A stretch of 5,478 nt of DNA. Origin: a bacterium. GTDB lineage: Bacteria > Electryoneota > RPQS01. The notes beneath the pieces are model-generated. The model was given only the letters and a program-made list of their open reading frames with translations. It had not been told where the DNA came from and did no database searches. This document shows positions 1-5,478 of this stretch, piece by piece (positions within the stretch are counted from its first letter, which is position 1; the number at the start of each line of letters is the position of its first letter). The position numbers and the translations under genes were made by a program. The stretch is taken from the NCBI GenBank assembly GCA_018814465.1, contig JAHIZR010000050.1:1-5478 (forward strand). Direction: 5' to 3'.

Positions 1-326
1 CTGTTGCGGGTCAATTGATTGCGAATGACGGTCCACTCCCGTTCCATGACCATGCGCATGCGCTGGCGAATATCTTCCGCCGTGATATCTTCTTTATTTC
101 GGTAGGAGGCACCATAAAATGCGCGCTGCCGCAGGCCGGAGAAATGCAGCACAGCTTCGCGCATGGTTTTAGAGGGAATCGTGCCGGTAGCCACGCAGAC
201 GCCGCCGAGCTCGCGCATGCGCTCAATCAGCGCAACCTTTTTGCCAAGTTTCGCCGCTGAGATGGCCGCGCGCTGTCCGGCGGGGCCGCTGCCGATGACG
301 ATGAGATCGAAGTGGGATGGTTCCAA
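1..326 (-). CDS. sthA: Soluble (Si-specific) NAD(P)+ transhydrogenase, N-terminal part (partial at left edge)
   Basis: About 108 N-terminal residues are visible; the rest lies beyond the left edge. The product should be a cytoplasmic FAD enzyme that moves reducing equivalents between NADPH and NAD+. Seen: an FAD-binding Rossmann start (FDLIVIGSGPAG, GxGxxG at residues 12-17), an acidic residue ending the second strand (E35), and the active-site segment GGVCVATGTIPSK (residues 41-53). Dihydrolipoamide dehydrogenases and mercuric reductases have a redox Cys pair spaced C-x4-C here. This protein has Cys44 and Thr49 (C-x4-T), as in E. coli SthA, which favours transhydrogenase over the disulfide oxidoreductases. 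The start is taken as TTG at 326-324, because no ATG or GTG occurs in frame up to the stop at 405-407, AAGAGG lies seven bases upstream, and the flavin fold begins about six residues later. Family call is firm; the exact substrate is inferred from the N-terminus only. Confidence 0.85.
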   Translation of the reverse strand, partial: MEPSHFDLIVIGSGPAGQRAAISAAKLGKKVALIERMRELGGVCVATGTIPSKTMREAVLHFSGLRQRAFYGASYRNKEDITAEDIRQRMRMVMEREWTVIRNQLTRN

Positions 327-333
327 GAGACTG

Positions 334-339
334 CCTCTT
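334..339 (-). promoter_or_regulatory. Ribosome binding site deciding the TTG start of sthA
   Basis: On the minus strand AAGAGG is followed by seven bases and then TTG (326-324). It supports this rare start codon, since no ATG or GTG lies in frame between the upstream stop codon (405-407) and the FAD-binding motif. Confidence 0.6.
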
Positions 340-350
340 GTTGTTTCGGG

Positions 351-395
351 ATTCCGGATAACTCGCTTCCGAGGACTACAGCGAGTTTCCGGAAT
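351..395. repeat. Imperfect palindrome, REP/MITE-like, in the sthA leader
   Basis: The left arm ATTCCGGATAACTCGCT (351-367) pairs with the right arm AGCGAGTTTCCGGAAT (380-395) along nearly its full length. There is one extra base in the left arm, and a 12-base loop lies at 368-379. No T-run follows on either strand, so it is not a normal intrinsic terminator. Read on the minus strand it starts GTCATTCCGG and ends CCGGAATCCC, a layout resembling dispersed REP-like palindromes with GTCATTCC...GGAATCC ends known from many genomes. That resemblance is from memory, and only one copy occurs in this window. It sits about a dozen bases upstream of the sthA ribosome binding site, so it could form a hairpin in the sthA messenger leader. 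Confidence 0.6.
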
Positions 396-488
396 GACAA
401 CTGATTAATACGGGATTAGTATCGTGATGTTTCCATTTCGCAACTTGCCTGCCATTGCAGTTTGCATTTTACAGCGCAAAGCCGGTTT

Positions 489-500
489 GTGAGGCGTCAC
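489..500. promoter_or_regulatory. Short inverted repeat GTGA-N4-TCAC, possible operator
   Basis: GTGAGGCGTCAC is a perfect 4+4 inverted repeat with a four-base centre. It lies roughly 70 bases upstream of the start site predicted from the sigma-54 promoter at 541-556, where an activator could bind. The half sites look like those of CRP/FNR family regulators, but the usual CRP spacing is six, so no regulator is assigned. A site this short can occur by chance. Confidence 0.2.
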
Positions 501-540
501 TCTCTCTATGAGAAACAGGGGCTTAGGCGGATGTTGGAAA

Positions 541-556
541 TGGCCTTCGAATTGCT
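541..556 (+). promoter_or_regulatory. Sigma-54 (RpoN) type -24/-12 promoter for the pilin-like gene
   Basis: The sequence TGGCCTT-CGAA-TTGCT matches the consensus TGGCACG-N4-TTGCW. TGGC and TTGCT are exact, and the essential GG (542-543) and GC (554-555) are separated by exactly ten bases. With the C of GC at -12, transcription should start near 567, giving a leader of about 21 bases before the ATG at 588. Pilin genes in several bacteria are RpoN-dependent and switched on by PilR-type activators, which fits the gene downstream. A TATAAA at 562-567 could be a sigma-70 -10 element, but no -35 element lies at a suitable distance. Confidence 0.6.
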
Positions 557-577
557 CTTCTTATAAAACGGATAAGT

Positions 578-583
578 ATGGAG
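578..583 (+). promoter_or_regulatory. Ribosome binding site of the pilin-like gene (two possible ATG starts)
   Basis: ATGGAG ends four bases before the ATG at 588 and seven bases before the adjacent in-frame ATG at 591. The spacing favours 591 as the real start. The choice changes only one residue of the leader peptide. Confidence 0.45.
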
Positions 584-587
584 TCGA

Positions 588-1016
588 ATGATGCTGAATC
601 AGAAAGGTACAACAATACTTGAACTAATGCTCGTGGTTGTGATCATCGGAATCCTTTCGATGGTTTCGATGACCGAGTATTTCAAGGTGCATGATCGCGC
701 TTACGTCGGCGCGGCAATCAATGATCTTCAGATTTTCAAGACGGCTATATCCATGCACGACGCGGAATGGGGAATCTTCCCGCCGAACGAAGCCAATTCC
801 ATGATCGCGCTGGTAAATCAGTTGCGCAATCCCGATGGACTACCTTATATGGATCCGCCTTCCGGCGATAACTGGAGATCCTTCACCTACGATCCGCCCG
901 CGGCGGGTGATCTAATGGGAGACTATAGTCTCACAGTGGTTTGCAATGATCATTCGAGTACCCAGATCACGATGCACTGGAATTCCGCTATGGAGATTAT
1001 CAAACTCGGTGATTAG
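588..1016 (+). CDS. Type IV pilin / type II secretion pseudopilin-like protein
   Basis: This 142-residue protein (141 if the second ATG at 591 is used) has a class III signal. A short leader MMLNQKG with a basic residue is followed by TTILELMLVVVIIGILSMV. Prepilin peptidase would cut after Gly7, leaving a 135-residue mature chain with Glu at mature position +5 and a hydrophobic helix of about 20 residues for membrane insertion and filament packing. Residue +1 is Thr, whereas Phe or Met is usual. The segment from about residue 62 (GIFPPNEANSMIALV, then GLPYMDPP and YSL) loosely recalls GspG-like pseudopilins (YP...ALV...GPYL.DPW...YSL). There is a single Cys (119), so no pilin disulfide loop. 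No assembly ATPase, prepilin peptidase or other pilus gene is nearby. A sigma-54-type promoter precedes it and a terminator follows, so it is probably monocistronic. Whether it is a major pilin, minor pilin or pseudopilin cannot be decided here. Confidence 0.85.
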   Translation: MMLNQKGTTILELMLVVVIIGILSMVSMTEYFKVHDRAYVGAAINDLQIFKTAISMHDAEWGIFPPNEANSMIALVNQLRNPDGLPYMDPPSGDNWRSFTYDPPAAGDLMGDYSLTVVCNDHSSTQITMHWNSAMEIIKLGD

Positions 1017-1047
1017 CCGGCACGGTCCGGTATTTGTATAATTATTC

Positions 1048-1081
1048 AGCAGTCGATTGCTCGCACGGTCGGCTGTTTTTT
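1048..1081 (+). terminator. Rho-independent terminator after the pilin-like gene
   Basis: CAGTCGA (1050-1056) pairs with TCGGCTG (1069-1075) through one G-U pair. Two weaker pairs (A1048 and G1049 with the following Ts) extend the stem. It is followed directly by six T residues (1076-1081). It lies about 30 bases after the pilin stop. On the minus strand the same stem contains a mismatch and lacks a T-run, so it is not a good terminator for addA coming from the other side. Confidence 0.65.
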
Positions 1082-1143
1082 GTTGCTCCCTTCGTTCTTT
1101 CAAGCGTGAGAGATCAAAAGCGGGATCGCACTGCCGTGCACGG

Positions 1144-4100
1144 CTACGGCTTCAGACTGAGCGTTTCACGGGTCAGCGCAACGGGTGTGTTGCTGCGCAC
1201 GTGGTAGAGAATCACCTCTTTAATCCTCATTCCGGTTATTTGTTCCAAGGCTCCGGCATAGACTCGTGCCTGTGGCTGATATTTTTCCAGCAGTTCCTCC
1301 GGCGTTCCGTGATCGGTTTTGTAGTCGAGGATAACGGACTGACCGTTCTCAACCCAGACCAGATCCATCTTGCCTTCATAGAGAACATCATCGAGGATGA
1401 CGGAGAAGGGCAGCTCGCGAAATATCCGCTCTGCATTCATGAAGTACTGTCGAAAGTGCGGGGAGGTCAGCATGTCATGAATCAGTTTTTCGGCTTGCTC
1501 GGCATCCGCGCCGGAAAGTCCGTATTTCGCGCTGATATCCTGTACCAGCGTTTTCAATTCGAGCGGTTTCGGTTCGTCAATGAGCTCAAGAACTTCGTGG
1601 ACGAGGCTTCCGAAGCGCGCGCCGTGTGAATTGCCGTTACTGTTCGGAGCGGCAGGCGGGAGTTTTGTTTTCTGTTGACTGGCGGTTCCAAATAGGTGCG
1701 CGCGGTCGAGCCGTCGCAGCGCCTTCGCATGCCGTTCCTGCCAGCCTGCAAGTTTGTTTCTGGCCTTTTCGACAGCCTGTTCGGAGAAGGGCTGCAGGAG
1801 ATTCATTTCCAACTGCTCGCGCGGCAGACGAGAAAGATCATAGGAACGGATATCGACAAGTTGCGAGCGGTGATTGGCCGGGAGCGGATGATCGTTCTCC
1901 GCCTGCGCATAATGCGGGAGGAGGTAGTTCTGAAGGCCGGCAGGTTTTCGTTTTCTGGTGGACAGCCAGTACAGTGGGATAACGAGTTTATCGCGGGCGC
2001 GCGTCATAGCGACATAGAGCAGCCGCAGCTCTTCACGCTGGCGCCGCAAGCCGTTTTGTTCCTTGGCCTGTTCAAAACCGGATGTGCATAACGTTTCCCG
2101 CATCGAGAACTCGAAGCGGCCGGAGTTGCGGTCATAGTAGATATGCTGCGTGTCGCGGCCTGTGTGCGCGAGATCATAGAGCAGCACCACGGGATATTCG
2201 AGTCCTTTGGCTTTGAAGAAGGTCAGGATGCTGACGCGGTTGGTGGCGGCGTCGCCGAGGTCGGCTTCCCCGATGGTTTTCAGAAACGTTTCTGAATTCA
2301 GCAGGCGGACGATCTGCGACAGAGAGCGGCCGCTGTCCTCCAGTGTGCGAATGTAGTCGGACAATTTGCGGAGGGCGTCCAAACGGTAAATTCCCTGCGG
2401 CTTCAGCGCGAGCAGTTCCGAATTGTGAGTCGCGGCGAGCGCTTCATCGAGCAGTTCCGACGGCGTCAGACTATACTGTTTGGCGTGCAGCTCACGCAGC
2501 AGCAGCAGGCAGTCGCCGAGATGTCCCTGCGCAATAGTATCGGTCAGGTAGTTGAAGCTGCCGCCGCGCGCGCGATGCAGCAGAAGCTCGTCATCACTAC
2601 AGGCCAAGAGCGACGAACGCAGCGCGCCGACTACATGCACTTCATCGAAAGGATTCAGGAGCGCGCGGAACAGCGTGCGAATCGCCATGATCTCGGCGCG
2701 CTCGCTGAAGACGCGGTCGGTGGGCAGGCTGAAGGGAATCTCGCGCGCGCGGAACGCCTGTTCGAGCAAATAAGTATTCGACCAGACGCGCGTCAGCACG
2801 GCGATATCGCCCCATGCGACTTTGCGCCGCTGCTCTCCGTCGCCGATTAACGCGTCGCTGTCGTAGAGTTTTCTGATATGTTCGGCGAGAGCCGCCGCTT
2901 CCTGTTCGGCGGTCTGTTGCGCGGAGCGCTCGCTGCTGTCTCCCTTCGGCGGCGGCATCAGCTCGATGGCTGTTTCCGCATGGTGAGCAAGCCGGTGCGG
3001 CACCATCGCGACGTAGTCCGGTTCATAGCAGCCCTCCGGTCCGCCGGTCATCTGCGGCGCGAAGATCTCGTTGATTTCCTCGATCAGCGGCTGCACGGCG
3101 CGGAAGGAAACATTGATATGCACGATGCGTCCGGTCTGCGAGAATTTCTCTTTAACCTGCGCATAGAGATCGAGGTCGGCGCGGCGGAAGCGATAGATCG
3201 ACTGCTTCGGATCACCGACGATGAACAGCTTGCCGGATTTGACCTTCACTTGCATCCAGTCTTGAGCGTGGCGATTCTCCTCCTCGGCCAGATAAAAGAT
3301 AATTTCCGTCTGCAGCGGATCAGTATCCTGAAACTCGTCAATCAGCAGATAGTCGTAACAGTTTTTGAAGTAGCGGCGCGCGGGTTCGCTCTTTTGCAGC
3401 AGATCGCGCGCGACCACGAGTAAGTCTTGAAATCCGGCGCAGCCGCGCTCTCGTTTCAGATTCGCAAATTCACTCGTTGCGCCTTTCAGCCAGTCGATCA
3501 TCGTCGCGGCGTAATAGCTGAAAAGCGCGGAACGTGTTGCCGCGATCTGTTCCATGACGCGGTTCAGCCAGTCCCGCGCGTCTTGCAGACCGGCGGCGGA
3601 CGTCCAGTTGTTTTTGTTGCCTAAGCGCGAAGTCTTGATGAGTTTCACGTCCGCTAAGCCGCGCAGCCATGGTTCGAGTTCGTTTGATATGGCCGCCGGC
3701 AATTGATTATGCAGAGCGCGAACGGCAAGCAGCAGCTTGTCGTCGCCGGCAAGACACTGTTCCAGTAAGCCTTCACCTTCGCGAAGCAGCGAATTCAGCG
3801 ACTCGATACTGTCCGACAGAGTTTCCTGATCACTGCTCGTGACTTGCAGCCTGTCGAGCGTGTCGTTGTTCTCGACCAGATCATCGAACAGCTCGCGCAA
3901 GGAAAGCCGGTGAGAGTCCGGTGTCAGTGGCAAGTCCAATTCAAACAGGGGACGCAGCGGCACGCACTCAGCGGCGAGCTGCTCCGTCAGCCATGATTCC
4001 CAGAACTCATCCTTGAGCGCGGTTTCTCCGGCATCGTCGAGCACAGTGAAATCAGGATCAACCTCGGCTTCGATCGGCAATTGCTGAATCAGGTCGCGGC

Positions 4101-4434
4101 AGAAACCATGAATCGTATTGACCGGCATTAAGTCAAGCTCGGTGAGGGCGTCACGAAAGCGCGCCGCCTGCTCACTGGCCGGATCGTTTTGAATTTGCTT
4201 TTCCAGTTCAGCGCGCAGCCGCTGTTTGAGTTCACCGGCGGCTTTTTCCGTAAAGGTAATCGCGACGATGCGCGTGAGCGAAACTTCCTTGGTTAGAATC
4301 AGATTCAGAATGCGTGAAATCAGCAGCGTTGTTTTGCCGGTTCCCGCCGCGGCCTCGACGAGCAGCGATTCATCGAGACTCGTTTCAATCAGCTTGCGCG
4401 CATCCGCATCTTGCAGCGATTGCTTATCGCTCAT
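1144..4434 (-). CDS. addA: AddA-like ATP-dependent helicase/nuclease (UvrD/RecB family)
   Basis: This complete 1096-residue protein should be the motor and nuclease subunit of a cytoplasmic AddAB complex, which unwinds and trims double-strand breaks for RecA loading. Helicase motifs seen in order: Q-motif Gln8; Walker A AAAGTGKT (28-35); Ia ITFTEKAAGEL (59-69); Ib NTIHGFC (106-112); II IDEFQDTD (365-372); III VGDPKQSIYRFRRAD (406-420); IV VSFR (442-445); V TFFKAKGLEYPVV (738-750); VI LLYVAMTRARDK (805-816). The usual His of motif V (TIHKxKGLE) is Phe740 here. After a loose Ser/Asn/Pro-rich linker (about 921-938) comes a PD-(D/E)XK nuclease domain: GSLVHEVLE (His946), Asp1024, LDYK (Asp1037, Lys1039) and Q-x3-Y (1055-1059). 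It is somewhat shorter than Bacillus AddA (about 1230 aa). The start is the ATG at 4434-4432, which overlaps the stop of the upstream addB-like gene and has a strong ribosome binding site. A RecB-type name is possible, but the partner is AddB-like. Confidence 0.9.
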   Translation of the reverse strand: MSDKQSLQDADARKLIETSLDESLLVEAAAGTGKTTLLISRILNLILTKEVSLTRIVAITFTEKAAGELKQRLRAELEKQIQNDPASEQAARFRDALTELDLMPVNTIHGFCRDLIQQLPIEAEVDPDFTVLDDAGETALKDEFWESWLTEQLAAECVPLRPLFELDLPLTPDSHRLSLRELFDDLVENNDTLDRLQVTSSDQETLSDSIESLNSLLREGEGLLEQCLAGDDKLLLAVRALHNQLPAAISNELEPWLRGLADVKLIKTSRLGNKNNWTSAAGLQDARDWLNRVMEQIAATRSALFSYYAATMIDWLKGATSEFANLKRERGCAGFQDLLVVARDLLQKSEPARRYFKNCYDYLLIDEFQDTDPLQTEIIFYLAEEENRHAQDWMQVKVKSGKLFIVGDPKQSIYRFRRADLDLYAQVKEKFSQTGRIVHINVSFRAVQPLIEEINEIFAPQMTGGPEGCYEPDYVAMVPHRLAHHAETAIELMPPPKGDSSERSAQQTAEQEAAALAEHIRKLYDSDALIGDGEQRRKVAWGDIAVLTRVWSNTYLLEQAFRAREIPFSLPTDRVFSERAEIMAIRTLFRALLNPFDEVHVVGALRSSLLACSDDELLLHRARGGSFNYLTDTIAQGHLGDCLLLLRELHAKQYSLTPSELLDEALAATHNSELLALKPQGIYRLDALRKLSDYIRTLEDSGRSLSQIVRLLNSETFLKTIGEADLGDAATNRVSILTFFKAKGLEYPVVLLYDLAHTGRDTQHIYYDRNSGRFEFSMRETLCTSGFEQAKEQNGLRRQREELRLLYVAMTRARDKLVIPLYWLSTRKRKPAGLQNYLLPHYAQAENDHPLPANHRSQLVDIRSYDLSRLPREQLEMNLLQPFSEQAVEKARNKLAGWQERHAKALRRLDRAHLFGTASQQKTKLPPAAPNSNGNSHGARFGSLVHEVLELIDEPKPLELKTLVQDISAKYGLSGADAEQAEKLIHDMLTSPHFRQYFMNAERIFRELPFSVILDDVLYEGKMDLVWVENGQSVILDYKTDHGTPEELLEKYQPQARVYAGALEQITGMRIKEVILYHVRSNTPVALTRETLSLKP

Positions 4435-4445
4435 GCTTCCCCCTC
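4431..4445 (-). promoter_or_regulatory. ATGA stop/start overlap and ribosome binding site coupling addB to addA
   Basis: On the minus strand GAGGGGGAAGC is followed by ATGA: the ATG (4434-4432) starts addA and the TGA (4433-4431) ends the addB-like gene. The purine-rich Shine-Dalgarno sequence and the four-base overlap point to translational coupling. They settle the addA start against an in-frame N-terminal extension of 46 residues that would run inside addB. Confidence 0.85.
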
Positions 4446-5478
4446 GCGGATTCGCCGATAAGCAGCCGTCTGTTCCCGCGCATTCGACCATTTTCGCGTG
4501 AAGCGATCCTGACCGCAGGCGGCTTTCACGGAGCAGTTGCGGCAGGCGTTGTCTTCCGGGTAAGCCCAGCACTCGCCGCCGCGCATGCCGTCATTGAGCA
4601 CGCGCAGCACAGCGGTTAATTCATCCTGCGTGGCGGCAGCGGCTTCATCGGTTAGTTCGACTCTTTGCCCGCTTGCTTCCTTCATGAAATAGTAGGCGGC
4701 ACCGCTCACTGGAGTATGCAGTAGCGATTCCACGGCATGTTTGTAGAGATGAAGCTGAATCGCGCGCCTTTGCAGCAGATTGTCGGACTTCAAACCGTTG
4801 TAATTGCCGCCGGATTTATAGTCGAGGATTTTGCGGCAGCCATCGGGATGCTTGTCGATGCGGTCAATCACACCGTGCAGATAAATTTCTTGATGAGCAT
4901 CAAGCATGAATTTTACCTGTCGCTCCGGCTGTCCGAATTTCCACTCGAAGCGTTCCGGCAGGAAGTTTTCGCGATGGGTGACATCATCAATAAAAAAGCG
5001 TTCGAGCAGTTCGAGAATCTTCGCCTGCTCTCGCATCCAGATCACATAGAGTTCGGCCGGCTGTTTGTCCGCGAACTCGCGGAATTTGTTAACAGAGAAC
5101 TCGCGCAGGCGCGGCCAGTCGTCCGCAGTCAGCGATGCAATGCGCTCCGCTTTCTTTTCACCGCGGTAAAATTCTTCAAGGATTTCGTGAATTAGACTTC
5201 CGCGCACAAGCGGATCGTGTTCGCTCAGGATGTCCGGCTCCTCGATCGTTTCCAAGTCCAGTACGCGCGACGCGAACCAGCGGAAAGGACAAGTCCAGTA
5301 GGTTTCAAGCTGGGACGCGCTGAGCAAGGCCGTAGTCTGCCGAATCCATGCTTGCACTTCATCTTGTTTTGCAGACGACAGAGCGCCTTCATATTCGGTG
5401 AAGCGCGGCTCATGAAAACGCGCGTGTTCGGCGGCGAGGATGCGGCTGAAGTCTGTGGATTCCTGTAAATACGCAAGC
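4431..5478 (-). CDS. addB: AddB-like nuclease subunit with Fe-S motif, C-terminal part (partial at right edge)
   Basis: The 348 C-terminal residues are visible, and the frame stays open to the right edge. The product should be the second subunit of the AddAB helicase-nuclease. Seen, numbering the visible fragment: a conserved lead-in (FTEYEGAL, then SASQLETYWTCPFRWF with Cys63), GSLIHEILEEF (His97), a PD-(D/E)XK nuclease core with VIDRID (Asp205), LDYKS (Asp219, Lys221) and QLHLY (Gln241, Tyr245), and finally ACRNCSVKAAC (Cys312, 315, 321). One Cys before the nuclease core and a C-x2-C-x5-C after it form the iron-sulphur staple known from AddB. All nuclease residues are present, so this domain should be active. 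A GTG at 5357-5355 is not taken as the start, because family-like sequence continues upstream of it. The helicase-like N-terminal region is outside the window, so a shorter RecB-family nuclease cannot be fully excluded. It is transcribed with addA. Confidence 0.85.
   Translation of the reverse strand, partial: LAYLQESTDFSRILAAEHARFHEPRFTEYEGALSSAKQDEVQAWIRQTTALLSASQLETYWTCPFRWFASRVLDLETIEEPDILSEHDPLVRGSLIHEILEEFYRGEKKAERIASLTADDWPRLREFSVNKFREFADKQPAELYVIWMREQAKILELLERFFIDDVTHRENFLPERFEWKFGQPERQVKFMLDAHQEIYLHGVIDRIDKHPDGCRKILDYKSGGNYNGLKSDNLLQRRAIQLHLYKHAVESLLHTPVSGAAYYFMKEASGQRVELTDEAAAATQDELTAVLRVLNDGMRGGECWAYPEDNACRNCSVKAACGQDRFTRKWSNAREQTAAYRRIREGEA

Noticed and set aside
415..443. Sigma-70 promoter for sthA on the minus strand, TTGCGA with 17 bases to ACTAAT
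   Set aside because: Only four of six bases match in each element; it is well placed but too weak to list as a feature.
440..465. Inverted repeat GCAACTTGC / GCAGTTTGC in the divergent intergenic region
   Set aside because: Two of nine positions mismatch and the arms are short; it may be an operator but cannot be told from chance.
534..567. Sigma-70 promoter TTGGAA (534-539) with TATAAA (562-567)
   Set aside because: The spacer would be 22 bases, too long for a normal promoter; the sigma-54 match in the same place is much better.
1057..1629. Open frame of 190 codons on the plus strand
   Set aside because: It is antisense to the conserved nuclease domain of addA and shows no recognisable motif; it is a shadow of the real gene.
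2878..3423. Open frame of 181 codons on the plus strand
   Set aside because: It is antisense to helicase motifs II-IV of addA, which are clearly the coding strand.
4435..4572. In-frame N-terminal extension of the AddA-like protein by 46 residues (ATG at 4572)
   Set aside because: It lies wholly inside the addB-like coding region and does not resemble the family. The ATG at 4434 has a strong ribosome binding site, overlaps the addB stop and begins shortly before the Q-motif and Walker A.
4737..5195. Open frame of 152 codons on the plus strand
   Set aside because: It is antisense to the nuclease core of the addB-like gene and has no family resemblance of its own.
5355..5357. GTG as the start of the AddB-like protein, giving a complete 308-residue protein
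   Set aside because: The frame stays open to the window edge, and the residues upstream (with FTEYEGAL) continue the family-like sequence, so the gene is simply cut by the edge.

Overview
The window reads as bacterial chromosome with dense coding, short intergenic gaps and moderate base composition. It has no mobile-element genes, RNA genes or CRISPR array that I can see. The gene set (a soluble transhydrogenase, a type IV pilin-like protein and an AddAB-type recombination nuclease) together with a sigma-54-type promoter suggests a Gram-negative or diderm-like bacterium. I cannot name a phylum from sequence alone.

Layout. Positions 1-326 (minus) hold the N-terminal third or less of a flavoprotein that matches soluble pyridine nucleotide transhydrogenase (SthA); it runs off the left edge. 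Positions 327-587 are a divergent intergenic region. It contains an imperfect palindrome of REP/MITE type (351-395) just upstream of the sthA ribosome binding site, a small GTGA-N4-TCAC inverted repeat (489-500), and a very good match to a sigma-54 promoter (541-556). Positions 588-1016 (plus) encode a small type IV pilin/pseudopilin-like protein, followed by a rho-independent terminator (1048-1081), so it looks like a single-gene transcription unit. Positions 1144-4434 (minus) encode a complete UvrD/RecB-type helicase-nuclease (AddA-like, 1096 aa). Positions 4431-5478 (minus) encode the C-terminal part of its partner, an AddB-like nuclease with a four-cysteine iron-sulphur motif, cut by the right edge.

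How the genes work together. The addB-like and addA-like genes overlap by four bases (ATGA) and are almost certainly one operon. Their products should form a heterodimeric ATP-dependent helicase with two nuclease domains that resects double-strand DNA ends for RecA. The pilin and sthA genes are divergent from each other, and the pilin converges with addA; no functional link between these units is evident.

I did not find a clearly new system. The points most worth a second look are the sigma-54 promoter and stand-alone structure of the pilin gene, the palindrome in the sthA leader, and a Phe in place of the usual His in helicase motif V of the AddA-like protein.
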